This document shows positions 8,794 to 16,966 of a stretch of DNA of 64,000 nucleotides, one piece after another; position 1 is the first letter of the stretch; each line of letters opens with the position of its first letter. The notes under the pieces are model-generated. The model was not told where the DNA came from. It saw nothing but the letters and a program-made list of their open reading frames with translations, and searched no databases. Where the stretch lies: NCBI RefSeq assembly GCF_000972865.1, contig NZ_CP011144.1, positions 558,001 through 622,000 on the forward strand, given 5' to 3'. Source of the DNA: Pseudoxanthomonas suwonensis (GTDB lineage Bacteria > Pseudomonadota > Gammaproteobacteria > Xanthomonadales > Xanthomonadaceae). Both the position numbers and the translations under genes were made by a program.

Positions 8794-9136
8794 GCGGATT
8801 CCCGGGTACCGTGCGGGCCGGCACGCTTCGGGCGCAGGAAATGCCGCTGCAACCGGATCGTGCACAGTCGCAAGCTAGCACTGAATCATACGCCGCACTC
8901 CATGCGAGACACGCCTCCGGAGGCCTCCCTCACGCGGCCGTCACCGTGAAGGGAACATGGTGCCCCGGCTACGGTGCAACACCGTATCGGCCCCTCTGCC
9001 GCGCAACCCATCCCATTTCCCGCATTGAGACCACGCCTGCCTCGACGAGGCAGGCCACGGCCTCGGCCGCTTGCTCGATTCGCGAAACGCCCATCGGACG
9101 CGATGCGGATCCTGAAATGAGATAGGAACATACCCC

Positions 9137-9604
9137 ATGGAAACCCAACGGAAAGATTCCGGGCAGAACCCCTCCGGCACGCAGCAGGACATCCTGTCCA
9201 CCTTCGCCCAGAAAGGCACCTTCAAGACGTTCTCCAGCGCCGTCGACAAGGCCGGGCTCAACGACATGTTCGCCGGCCCGGGCCCGATGACGGTGTTCGC
9301 ACCCACTGACGAAGCGTTCGCCAAGCTTCCCGCCGGCAGGCTGGACGAGCTGTTCCAGCCTGGTAACAAGGAAGAACTGGCGGCGCTCGTCAACTACCAC
9401 GTCGTCAAGGGCCGCCGGAACGCGGTGGACGTCGGCAAGTGGGAAGCGGCACGCACGGTCCACGGCCAGAACGCGCCGATCCAGCTGTCGCGCGGCAACC
9501 TCAGCATCGATGGCGCCAATGTGACCTCGCAGGACATCGAGTCCAGCAACGGCATGATCCACGGGATCGACAAGGTCAATATCCCGCAGGCCAGGAAGAA
9601 CTGA
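9137..9604 (+). CDS. Fasciclin (FAS1) domain protein
   Basis: 155 residues. A single FAS1 domain covers about residues 17-150, with the two conserved boxes MTVFAPTDEAFAKLP (H1) and the C-terminal NGMIHGIDKVNIP (H2), and the central NYHVVKG segment. FAS1 domains mediate cell-surface adhesion, but bacterial single-domain copies are often of unknown role. No signal peptide is visible; the N-terminus is polar (METQRKDSGQNPSGTQQD), so the protein may be cytoplasmic, or exported by a non-classical route. It is a single-gene unit followed by a strong terminator at 9623. Confidence 0.9.
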   Translation: METQRKDSGQNPSGTQQDILSTFAQKGTFKTFSSAVDKAGLNDMFAGPGPMTVFAPTDEAFAKLPAGRLDELFQPGNKEELAALVNYHVVKGRRNAVDVGKWEAARTVHGQNAPIQLSRGNLSIDGANVTSQDIESSNGMIHGIDKVNIPQARKN

Positions 9605-9622
9605 GCGATCGAGTGTGAAACG

Positions 9623-9651
9623 GGCGGCGGGAAAGGATTCCCGCCGCCTTT
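9623..9651. terminator. Rho-independent terminator between convergent genes
   Basis: A perfect 11-bp stem (GGCGGCGGGAA paired with TTCCCGCCGCC) around the 4-base loop AGGA, followed by TTT on the plus strand. It lies 18 bases after the fasciclin stop and 12 bases before the stop of the convergent dehydrogenase, so it can serve both. Confidence 0.8.
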
Positions 9652-9662
9652 CGCCGTGTCCG

Positions 9663-10406
9663 TCAGCCCTGCCCCGCCAGCGCAACGGCGTCGGCACCCG
9701 CCGGGAAGCGCAGCCGGCCCGCCGTATCGGTGGCCGCGTGCCAGACCGCATCGGCCACGTCGGACTCCTGCGTCACGGCAGCGACCCCGGCGAGCCCGGC
9801 GAAGATGCGCTGCGCGTACGGCGCGTACGCCTCGGGAATCAGGCCCTGCATCCGCTCCTCGCCGTTGGCGGTGAAGCGCGTGCTGGGCGCATAGCCCGGT
9901 TCGACCAGCTTCACCGCCACGCCGAACGCGCCGAGTTCGTGCGCGAGCGAGGCGGTGAATCCCTCGATCGCGGTCTTGCTGGCCGTGTAGGCGGCCACCA
10001 GCGGCATGGGCGCCAGGGTCGCGCTGGAAGTAACGTTGACGATCACCCCGTCCCGGCGCGCGCGCAACTGCGGTATCGCCGCCTGGGTCATCGCCATGAC
10101 GCCGAAAGTGTTGGTCTCGAACACCTCGCGCACCGTCGCCATCGGCGTGGCCTCGAACGCGCCGAACAGCCCGATGCCGGCGTTGTTGACCAGGACGTCG
10201 ATCGGGCCGCTGGCCTCCAGCGCGGCGTCGATGCTCTCGGGCCGGGTCACGTCCAGCGCCAGCACGCGCAGGCGGTCGTCGACGGGCAGCAGTTCGGGGC
10301 GCGGCGTGCGCATGGTGGCGATGACGCGCCAGCCGCGGGCATGGAAGTGGCGGGCGGTCTCCAGCCCGTAGCCGGAGGAGCAGCCGGTGATCAGCACGGT
10401 CTTCAT
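9663..10406 (-). CDS. Short-chain dehydrogenase/reductase
   Basis: 247 residues from ATG 10406. Classical SDR with the cofactor motif TGCSSGYG (8-15), NNAG, a catalytic Ser in NVTSSATL and the YxxxK pair in AAYTASKTAIEG. Arg residues after the second strand (TMRTPRP) favour NADPH. SDRs of this type, which oxidise or reduce small carbonyl compounds, are often next to an AraC regulator. Here the AraC gene at 10511 is divergent, with an AT-rich shared promoter region of about 100 bases. The substrate cannot be told. Confidence 0.9.
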   Translation of the reverse strand: MKTVLITGCSSGYGLETARHFHARGWRVIATMRTPRPELLPVDDRLRVLALDVTRPESIDAALEASGPIDVLVNNAGIGLFGAFEATPMATVREVFETNTFGVMAMTQAAIPQLRARRDGVIVNVTSSATLAPMPLVAAYTASKTAIEGFTASLAHELGAFGVAVKLVEPGYAPSTRFTANGEERMQGLIPEAYAPYAQRIFAGLAGVAAVTQESDVADAVWHAATDTAGRLRFPAGADAVALAGQG

Positions 10407-10510
10407 GGGGGGGTTCCTATCGGGAGCAGTTGATCCGGGGCACACGATAGGGGAGCATCCCAGGACCATCTACGCGCCAAAGTCCATATTTAATTTGCCA
10501 TCGTCCAGAG
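10407..10510. promoter_or_regulatory. Divergent promoter region of the SDR and AraC genes
   Basis: Contains an AT-rich core (CATATTTAATTTG, 10485-10497) unusual for this GC-rich DNA, and the separated inverted pair CCTATCG...CGATAGG (about 10417-10452). Such layouts usually hold the operator of the divergently encoded AraC protein. The exact -35/-10 elements are not certain. Confidence 0.4.
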
Positions 10511-11410
10511 ATGAGCGACCCCCTGACCGACGTCGTCCACCTGCTGCGGCCCCGCGCGGTGTTCTCCAAGGGCATCGGCGGCGCCGGCGCGTGGGCGGTG
10601 CGCTACTCGGAATTCGGCGAGCCGAGCTTCTGCGCGGTGCTGGAGGGGCGCTGCCGGCTGGCCGTCGACGGCCACGACGCGATCACGCTGGAGGCGGACG
10701 ATTTCGTGCTGCTGCCGGCCACGCCGGGCTTCACCCTGTCGGGAGAGGAAGCGGACACGCCCACGCACATCGATCCGAAACAGGCGCCCGCGCCCACCGC
10801 CGAGGTGCGCCACGGCGTGCAGGACGGGCCGCCGGACGTACGGCTGCTCGGCGGCTGGTTCCTGTTCGACGCGGACGAACCCGGGCTGCTGGCGTCGCTG
10901 CTGCCGGCGCTGGTGCATGTCCGCGGCGTGGCGCGGCTGTCGCAGCTGGTGCGGATGCTGGGCGAGGAAGCCGGCGACGACCGGCCCGGGCGCGAGGTGG
11001 TGCTGACCCGGCTGGTGGAACTGCTGCTGGTGGAGGCGCTGCGCGCGGCGCCCGGACGCGATGCGCCGACGGGCCTGCTGGGCGGGCTGGCGGATGCGCG
11101 CCTGGCGCCGGCACTGCGGCAGCTGCACGCGCACCCCGCGCGCGCATGGACCGTGGCGCAGCTGGCGGACGCGGCGGCGCTGTCGCGCTCGGCGTTCTTC
11201 GACCGCTTCACGCGCACGCTGGGCGTGGCGCCGATGGAATACCTGCTGGCGTGGCGCATGGCGCTGGCCAAGGACCTGCTGCGCCGCCATGACCTGGGCA
11301 TCGCCGAGACCGCCGAGCGCGTGGGCTACGCCTCGGCCAGTACCTTCAGCACGGCCTTCAGCCGGCATGTGGGGCGGTCGCCCGGTCGCTATGCGCGAGG
11401 GGGTTCGTGA
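10511..11410 (+). CDS. AraC-family transcriptional regulator with N-terminal cupin
   Basis: 299 residues. The N-terminal half (about 15-190) is an AraC cupin_6-type ligand-binding domain (FSKGIGGAGAWAVRYSEFGEPSFCAVLEGRC, with a VDGHDAITLEADDFVLLP sheet). The C-terminal 100 residues hold the two helix-turn-helix motifs (WTVAQLADAAALSRSAFFDRFTRTLG and IAETAERVGYASASTFSTAFSRHVG). It is expected to control the divergent dehydrogenase and perhaps itself. No other gene follows on the same strand. Confidence 0.9.
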   Translation: MSDPLTDVVHLLRPRAVFSKGIGGAGAWAVRYSEFGEPSFCAVLEGRCRLAVDGHDAITLEADDFVLLPATPGFTLSGEEADTPTHIDPKQAPAPTAEVRHGVQDGPPDVRLLGGWFLFDADEPGLLASLLPALVHVRGVARLSQLVRMLGEEAGDDRPGREVVLTRLVELLLVEALRAAPGRDAPTGLLGGLADARLAPALRQLHAHPARAWTVAQLADAAALSRSAFFDRFTRTLGVAPMEYLLAWRMALAKDLLRRHDLGIAETAERVGYASASTFSTAFSRHVGRSPGRYARGGS

Positions 11411-11575
11411 GGCGCCGACTGATTGATGGCCGTCCGCTTCGAGTCGGGATCCACCCTCAACCGGGAGCTGCTTCCGCGGGAACGGACATCGGGAAGTCGG
11501 CGCGCCTCCGGTCCACTGCTTGCAGGCTTCGCTGGCGGTCCCCTGTCGGGGCAGCGACGGGTTGTCTTGCTTCCG

Positions 11576-12451
11576 TCAGCCGATGGCCTCCGCGATAGCC
11601 TTGGCAACACGCGGGTCACCCAGGTAGCCGGCGATGGAGTGCGGGTCGTCGTAGCCGTTCTCGAAGTCCGGGTAGTTCTCGATCCCTGGACCGAAGTTGC
11701 CCTGGGTCAGTTCGGCGCGCAGCGCAACGAAGTCTTCCGGATCGGAGCCGTTGATCCACCGCTGTACGTTGTCCGGCCGGGTCCGTGGCTTCGGGAAGCC
11801 CTTGCGGACGCTGTCGATGCCCAGCGGCGAGCCCAGGGTGATCAACAGCGGCGACTGCCGGGGGCGCCCGTTGCGGGCGAACTCCCGCAGCAGCGAATAG
11901 GCCACGATGGTGCCCAGCGAATGCGACACCACGATCACCGGCTCGTCGTCCTCGAAGATCGGCCGGACCAGCTTGTTGACCTCGTCGTGGACATGCTGGT
12001 TGCGTATGTAGGCATGCGCCTGCCCCAGGACGCGCAAGGCCAGCGTCCCGCGGAAGGGAGAAACGGTTTCGACGACGCGCGAAATCGCCTTGACCCACTT
12101 CTTGTGCAGTCCGGCGCCCTGGGGAACCGCCGTCACCGCAACCTCGGCCTGGATCTGTTCCTCGGTCGCGCCCATGCGCAACGCCATTTCCTTCAGCGCA
12201 TCGACCGCGAATTCGTCGAAATCGGCAGGCGCGTCTTCCGCACCCAGTGCGATGGCCTGGCTGGTCACCCTGGCCGAACTCAGTTGCTCGAGCGTATCGC
12301 CATAGAACGCGGCGTCGATACGCGACAGCTTGCCCAGGGGATCGGGGCCATGCCTGGCGTAGGTGGCGCGCAGTGCGCCCAGCCAATCATCCTGGATCTT
12401 CTGGGCGCTTTTCCCTTGCTGGTTGATGCCGTGGACCAGGACCATGCGCAT
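11576..12451 (-). CDS. Alpha/beta serine hydrolase encoded directly downstream of a caspase-like gene
   Basis: 291 residues. Starts with a strand and an oxyanion-hole motif at once (MRMVLVHGINQQGK). The nucleophile elbow is VVSHSLGT with Ser178, and His271 (DDPHSIAGYL) is the likely catalytic His; an Asp in the GSDPEDF region may complete the triad. There is no signal peptide or membrane segment, so it should be cytosolic. Its start is only 18 bases after the stop of the caspase-fold gene, indicating one transcript. This lipase/esterase-like fold in such an operon could act as an effector on lipids or other esters, but that is inference. Confidence 0.75.
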   Translation of the reverse strand: MRMVLVHGINQQGKSAQKIQDDWLGALRATYARHGPDPLGKLSRIDAAFYGDTLEQLSSARVTSQAIALGAEDAPADFDEFAVDALKEMALRMGATEEQIQAEVAVTAVPQGAGLHKKWVKAISRVVETVSPFRGTLALRVLGQAHAYIRNQHVHDEVNKLVRPIFEDDEPVIVVSHSLGTIVAYSLLREFARNGRPRQSPLLITLGSPLGIDSVRKGFPKPRTRPDNVQRWINGSDPEDFVALRAELTQGNFGPGIENYPDFENGYDDPHSIAGYLGDPRVAKAIAEAIG

Positions 12452-12469
12452 GGTTGTTCACTCCGCTAG

Positions 12470-14419
12470 CTATACGGACAGAAGTTGTCGGGCCTTCCGC
12501 TTGCCGGTCTTGATGCCCGCCAGCTTGACGAGCGCTTGTCGCCCGCCGGGCGCCACATTGGTGAATGCGCCGGGCGCCAGATGGGCCATCGCCGCCAGCG
12601 CCTGCTTGCGCCAGCCCTCTGCGCTCTTGTCGCAGTTGGCGGTCACGACCGCCCCCCAGGCCTGGCGCATCCAGGGTATCCGCCCGGCGATCGGATGCCG
12701 CTCGAAACCCGGCGTGGGATCGAAAGTGAAGCTCTGCCTCTGCTCTTCCGGGGTACGCGGCTTGCGCGCGGCCACCGCGGGGATGTCGGCGTACAGCCGT
12801 CCCTCCGATTCGCTGATGGTGCCGCCGCCGTAGAGGACGATGTCGAGCGGGACCGGCTGGGCGTGCGAGGCATAGAAACTCGCCATCGAACGCAGGCTGT
12901 CGACATCCCGGATAGTGTCGTAGAACTGCGCCGCGATGCAGCCCAGGGTGATGATCCGGTGCTTGCCGTGCCGGAGGAAGGCCGCCGTGCTGATGATCTC
13001 CTCCTGGCTCAGCAGGCCGGAATGCGCCTGTGCAAGCAGATCGATGGCCATCTGGCCTTCGTATGCGCCGGCTCCGATGGGACGATGGAACAGGCTGAGG
13101 AACCCATCGCCCATGACGTGCAGCGCGGCGACGAAACCCTGGACCACGCAGACCGAATAGATGCGCCCATCCGCCAGCGTGACCAGCGTGTCGCTCCACC
13201 CCAGGCTGTTGCTCTCGCCTCCCAGCCAGATGCGGAACCAGTTGGGTTGTCCATCCACGCGCGATTCCTCGCCGAACGAGGCCTCGACCTTGGCGACCTC
13301 GGCGCCGCTGACGCAGATGCCGCAACCGCTTTCGAAATGGTCGCGAACGGTGGCACTGCCCACCTCGTCGGCGAACGCCCGGCGCCGCGCCTCGCGCGCC
13401 TTGGCGATTGCATTGTTCCGGGCGGCCAGCGCAGGCGCCGGCGCCTTCGGCCTGGCCAGCGCGATCCTTTCCACCGCGCGAGACGCCTGCGTGGAGCCCT
13501 TGCCTGGGCGAGAGCCCCCCCTCCCGCTGCTGGCGCGCGGCGGGGCCGCAGCGCCGGCGGAACTGGACGCGTCATCCTCAAGCACGGCATCTGCAACGGA
13601 GTCGCCGATCTCGGGCTCCGGCCGGCCTTCGGTCGCCGGCGGCGGCACCTTCAGATAGGTGCGGTCGGTATAGAAGCCAGGCTTGGGACGCGGAATCATC
13701 CGCACGCCGTATTTCCCGGCCTCCTGCGCGACATTGCTGTCCAGGTAGCGGGCAAGCGACTGGCTGGTGACGACCCTGTCCTGGCCGATCTGCTCGAACG
13801 AGGCTTGCGCCGCATCGCCCTCCAGCGCATCGAGCAGCACCTCGGTGAACAGGCAGAAATCGTCCTGGCCGCCCGCGGCCTTGATCATGAAGGCCTGTTT
13901 CCCCACATCGACCGCGAAGAACTGGTCCAGCTCGTACGGACGCTGCTCCTCGTCGGGCATGTCCAGCACCGGGCTGCCGACGATGTCGAGGAAGCTGGCC
14001 GAGAACTCCTGGCACGCGTCGCCGATGATGGCGACCTGCCTGGGGCCGTAGTACTCCAGCATGCGCTGGAGCGAAGACACCTTGATGGCTTCGGTCGGGC
14101 GCTTCTTCCAGTGGGTCAGGATCCAGTACTGGTCGCCGACGGCCAGCGCCGCGCCATGCCCGGCAAAGAACACCACCAGGCGCTTGAGCTCGGTTTCATC
14201 GGTAACCCGCTTGATGGCCGCCGCGATCTTCTTGCGCAGCAGGTCGACGGTGATTTCCTTGTGCTTCCGGTCATGGACAAGGACCGTCGCATAGCCCTGG
14301 GCGGCCGCCCAGGCCGCCATTCTTTCCGCGGCCTTGATGGCCCCGGGCAGTTCGTCCAGTCCGCCCCCTGGCCTGGAGACGGCGATGGAAATGAAGATTC
14401 GTTCCGCCGCTTCTGCCAC
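12470..14419 (-). CDS. Caspase-fold (peptidase C14) protein with an uncharacterised C-terminal region
   Basis: 649 residues if the GTG at 14419 is used; it has GGAGA 7 bases upstream and starts just before the first beta-strand (RIFISIAVSRPGG). An ATG at 14479 would add 20 residues but has no ribosome binding site. The N-terminal 260 residues are a caspase domain with His88 in VVFFAGHGAAL and Cys136 in VAIIGDACQEF, the expected His-Cys dyad. Residues about 270-370 are a Ser/Gly/Ala-rich basic linker. The last 270 residues form a separate domain (CGICVSGAEVAKVEASFGEESR, NWFRIWLGGESNSLGW) that I do not recognise. The alpha/beta hydrolase gene follows by 18 bases. Cytosolic; no signal peptide. 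Confidence 0.8.
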   Translation of the reverse strand: MAEAAERIFISIAVSRPGGGLDELPGAIKAAERMAAWAAAQGYATVLVHDRKHKEITVDLLRKKIAAAIKRVTDETELKRLVVFFAGHGAALAVGDQYWILTHWKKRPTEAIKVSSLQRMLEYYGPRQVAIIGDACQEFSASFLDIVGSPVLDMPDEEQRPYELDQFFAVDVGKQAFMIKAAGGQDDFCLFTEVLLDALEGDAAQASFEQIGQDRVVTSQSLARYLDSNVAQEAGKYGVRMIPRPKPGFYTDRTYLKVPPPATEGRPEPEIGDSVADAVLEDDASSSAGAAAPPRASSGRGGSRPGKGSTQASRAVERIALARPKAPAPALAARNNAIAKAREARRRAFADEVGSATVRDHFESGCGICVSGAEVAKVEASFGEESRVDGQPNWFRIWLGGESNSLGWSDTLVTLADGRIYSVCVVQGFVAALHVMGDGFLSLFHRPIGAGAYEGQMAIDLLAQAHSGLLSQEEIISTAAFLRHGKHRIITLGCIAAQFYDTIRDVDSLRSMASFYASHAQPVPLDIVLYGGGTISESEGRLYADIPAVAARKPRTPEEQRQSFTFDPTPGFERHPIAGRIPWMRQAWGAVVTANCDKSAEGWRKQALAAMAHLAPGAFTNVAPGGRQALVKLAGIKTGKRKARQLLSV

Positions 14420-14745
14420 GTCCGGCTCTCCGTTCAGGACAGCAATGGCCAGGAACCGGCAAGGCCGGTCCTGGCTCATCAACGGAGCCAACGGGAAGGC
14501 GGGGAAACAACGGCCAAGCGCTTGGCCAAAAGGCGACGGAGGCCGAGGTTTCCCCGCATTCGTCTTGCGGGCGGGCGGCAGTCTGGCGACCTGCGCCCAT
14601 CTTTGCGTTCGATGGGCCTCGTGCCCTGCGACGCAGGTTCGATTCGAACGATCAATTTTCGGGCATCCGGCCCAGCAGTTCGTTCGTGGTGCATATGATG
14701 TGCGCATGCGTCGGGCCGTTGATCGCATGCGCCGCGCGCATTGCC
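14420..14745. other. Upstream region of the caspase gene
   Basis: No convincing gene. It holds a perfect 16-bp palindrome, GGCCAAGCGCTTGGCC, at 14512-14527 followed by AAAA, and a locally AT-richer part near 14640-14700 on the minus strand (TTGATCGTTCGAATCGAAC) that could carry the promoter of the caspase-hydrolase operon. The long minus-strand open frame that covers this region appears to be a by-product of the GC-rich composition. Confidence 0.4.
14512..14527. promoter_or_regulatory. 16-bp perfect palindrome upstream of the caspase operon
   Basis: GGCCAAGCGCTTGGCC, about 95 bases upstream of the GTG start of the caspase-fold gene. A perfect palindrome of this length is a plausible dimeric-repressor site, but no bound regulator is encoded next to it. 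Confidence 0.3.
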
Positions 14746-14976
14746 TCAGGGGGTGAACGCGGCCGTCGCGTCGGTCACCAGGGCCACGTGGTAGCCGAGT
14801 TCGGAGGCGAACCGCCCGGTCGTTTCGATGCAGGTGTTGGTGATCAATCCGATCAGGACGACATGGCCAATGCCATGCTGCCTCAGCAGGAAGTCCAGGT
14901 CCGTGTTCGCGAACTCGCTCCCGCCCCAGTGCTCCTTGGCGATCAGGTTGCCGTCCCGGGGGGCGAAATCCGGGTG
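14746..14976 (-). pseudogene. C-terminal remnant of an isochorismatase-family cysteine hydrolase
   Basis: A 76-codon open stretch bounded upstream by an in-frame TGA (14977-14979). The translation starts HPDFAPRDGNLIAKEHWGG, continues with TDLDFLLRQHGIGHVVLIGL and carries the family signature ITNTCIETTGRFASELGYHV with the catalytic Cys, ending VTDATAAFTP. This is the second half of a YcaC/RutB-type isochorismatase domain. The first half, with the catalytic Asp, is missing, so the gene is inactive. No start codon with a ribosome binding site precedes it. It lies between the caspase gene and the lipase-like lipoprotein gene. Confidence 0.7.
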
Positions 14977-15065
14977 TCATTCTCCGCCCCAGCTTCCCCG
15001 CGCGAACACCTGGACGCGCGCCGCGCCGGATTCGCGGGATAGACCGATGCGTCTTCGCTGTTCAT
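14943..15065 (-). CDS. 40-residue ORF overlapping the stop of the lipoprotein hydrolase
   Basis: ATG 15065 overlaps the TGA of the upstream lipoprotein gene (ATGA), behind GAGGTG, which is an arrangement for translational coupling. The product (MNSEDASVYPANPARRASR..., ending PPGTAT) has no recognisable motif. It runs in another frame into the start of the isochorismatase remnant, so it may be the true 5' end of that broken gene, fused out of frame. Alternatively it is a chance ORF. Confidence 0.35.
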   Translation of the reverse strand: MNSEDASVYPANPARRASRCSRGEAGAENDTRISPPGTAT

Positions 15066-16915
15066 GGTTGCACCTCGATGTCGTCGCGCCTGGAACTCCG
15101 GGATGCGGGGTCGATCCGCGGCCGGTCCGCATTGATCGCTCGCGGGCTGCCCGGCGTTCCTGCGGACGCGCCGTTGCGATCCAGTCCTTGGCCGGCTTCG
15201 GCGCCCGCGTCGCAGCGGCGACCCTGTTCCTCGCGCAGGATCCAGATGATCCTGGCGATGGCTTCCGGGTTCCGGTACAGGGTGTGGCCGGCGTCGACGA
15301 CCAGGGTCGAATGCGCACCCGGAAGAAGCGAGCTCTCGAGCGGAACGACGCCGTCGCTGCCCTGCCCATCGAGATCGCCGGCGATGGTGTGGTAGCGGAT
15401 GCCCGCCGCCGGCAGCAACGCCTCGCCCGCGCGGCGTACCGGTTGCATCGCCTGCAGGGTGGTGATGCTGTTGAGCCTGGCGAGGCGATAGCTGTCGAGC
15501 AGTTCCGGCCGGACCGATTCCGGATAGGCGTCCGCCACGCGCCGCAAAGCCTGGATCTCCGGGGCGCGCCTTCCGACCAGGAGGCGGGCGATTCTCCCGG
15601 TGAGACTCGTGGCCCTGGGACTTCCCTTGTGCGGCGCGGCCAGGAGGATCAACGCACAGGCCCCTGGATAGGGCTTGATCAGGAAGGTGGCGCGGATTCC
15701 CGCCACGTCCTCGGCCGAGCCCTCGAGCCGGTCGGGGGGCACCGTGAACGCGGCATCCCACAGCGTCGTCCCGCTGTCGACCGCAAGCAGCCTGGATACC
15801 ACGCCACCCAGGCTGTGCCCGATCACGATCATCTTCCCACGCGCCGGATCGTCCTGCTCCGGATCCAGCAGCATCCACATCCGGTCCAGGTAGTGCTGGA
15901 CCCGGAGCCTGGAGATCAGCAGCGGTGCATTGGTCTGGAAGACGACATGGATCACCTGGTAGGACTCCCGCAGCGCGGGATCGGCCCATATCGCACCGGA
16001 CAGTTCGGACCAGATGATGGGGTTGCTGCCCAGCCCATGGATCATGACGACCGGAACCCGGTCCGGATCGTAGTCCTGGAGCAGGTAGACCCCTGCACGC
16101 GCGCCGATGCCCCTGCCGCCGATCAGGCCATAGACGCCCTGCCGCGGAAGGCGCGATGCGGAAGCGCCGAGCTGGTAGAACGACAACGCGTCGAAATACG
16201 GATGCACGCTGCGTCCGGCCACGACCACCGGATCGGACCGGGCCGGGTCGACGACATGCAGGACCGGCGATCCGTCTTCGCCATACTCGATCCAGGCGGT
16301 CGCCCACTGGTAGATGCCCTCGGCCGGATACAGCTCGCATCTCGGATCGTCCACGCAGCGGTCGGTCCTGAGCACCACCGGGAGCCCGAATCCGGGCTGC
16401 CTGAAGTTCCAGCCGGGAGGGAGCTCGACGTCCCACGCAGGCGTGATCGCGTAGGCGCCCCGGAACATCCGGCTCGTCCCGACGATCCGAACGTCGACGG
16501 TCCGTCCCGCGATGGTGGTCCTGCCGTCGCTCCATCCACGCGGGCGGCGGCGGAATTCGGAAAGCAGCGCCTGGTCCGAGCAGCGTCCAATCAGGTCCAC
16601 GCCGACGTCGGAAGCGGATTCCGCTGCGGGAAGCGCGGCCTGGGCGATGCGGATGCAGTCCAGCAGCAAACGCGTCCGCGCAGGCGAATCCGGGAGCAGC
16701 TCGGCCCGCCGGGCCAGCTTCAGTGCCGCATCCACCGAACCGGGAGAAGCGTCTGCGCCCGCCGACGGGCCGGCATGCCCGGACGCATCCACCTCCACCG
16801 GCAGCGAGGTGCAGCCGGTGACGAGTACGGCTCCCAGCAGGCAAAGCCATGGCCACGGATTGCTTCGGGCCCGGTGCCGGCAACCGGGCCGGTGAGGATT
16901 TCTCTCGGCCCTCAT
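15062..16915 (-). CDS. Alpha/beta hydrolase (lipase-like) lipoprotein
   Basis: 617 residues. The N-terminus is basic, then hydrophobic (WPWLCLLGAVLVTGC), with lipobox LVTGC at Cys35, so it should be lipid-anchored. Residues about 130-275 are an unassigned N-terminal region, and the catalytic domain begins near 285 with the oxyanion motif HGLGSNP (293-299) and the nucleophile elbow VIGHSLGG (Ser368); the acid is likely in GDLDGQGSDGVVP and the His in DAGHTLYRNPEA. A lipase, esterase or phospholipase activity on envelope lipids is plausible. The last 45 residues are low-complexity. It is preceded by a membrane protein gene (gap 51 bases) on the same strand. Confidence 0.75.
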   Translation of the reverse strand: MRAERNPHRPGCRHRARSNPWPWLCLLGAVLVTGCTSLPVEVDASGHAGPSAGADASPGSVDAALKLARRAELLPDSPARTRLLLDCIRIAQAALPAAESASDVGVDLIGRCSDQALLSEFRRRPRGWSDGRTTIAGRTVDVRIVGTSRMFRGAYAITPAWDVELPPGWNFRQPGFGLPVVLRTDRCVDDPRCELYPAEGIYQWATAWIEYGEDGSPVLHVVDPARSDPVVVAGRSVHPYFDALSFYQLGASASRLPRQGVYGLIGGRGIGARAGVYLLQDYDPDRVPVVMIHGLGSNPIIWSELSGAIWADPALRESYQVIHVVFQTNAPLLISRLRVQHYLDRMWMLLDPEQDDPARGKMIVIGHSLGGVVSRLLAVDSGTTLWDAAFTVPPDRLEGSAEDVAGIRATFLIKPYPGACALILLAAPHKGSPRATSLTGRIARLLVGRRAPEIQALRRVADAYPESVRPELLDSYRLARLNSITTLQAMQPVRRAGEALLPAAGIRYHTIAGDLDGQGSDGVVPLESSLLPGAHSTLVVDAGHTLYRNPEAIARIIWILREEQGRRCDAGAEAGQGLDRNGASAGTPGSPRAINADRPRIDPASRSSRRDDIEVQP

Positions 16916-16966
16916 GGCAGATCCCGACGGCCCGGAACTTCGACGTCGCCCGGCCCCGGATCGGGA

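Noticed and set aside
14480..14980. N-terminal extension of the caspase gene to 14980
   Set aside because: The extra residues are Arg/Pro-rich, do not look like the family, cover the isochorismatase remnant in another frame, and the GTG at 14419 has a good ribosome binding site just before the first caspase strand.
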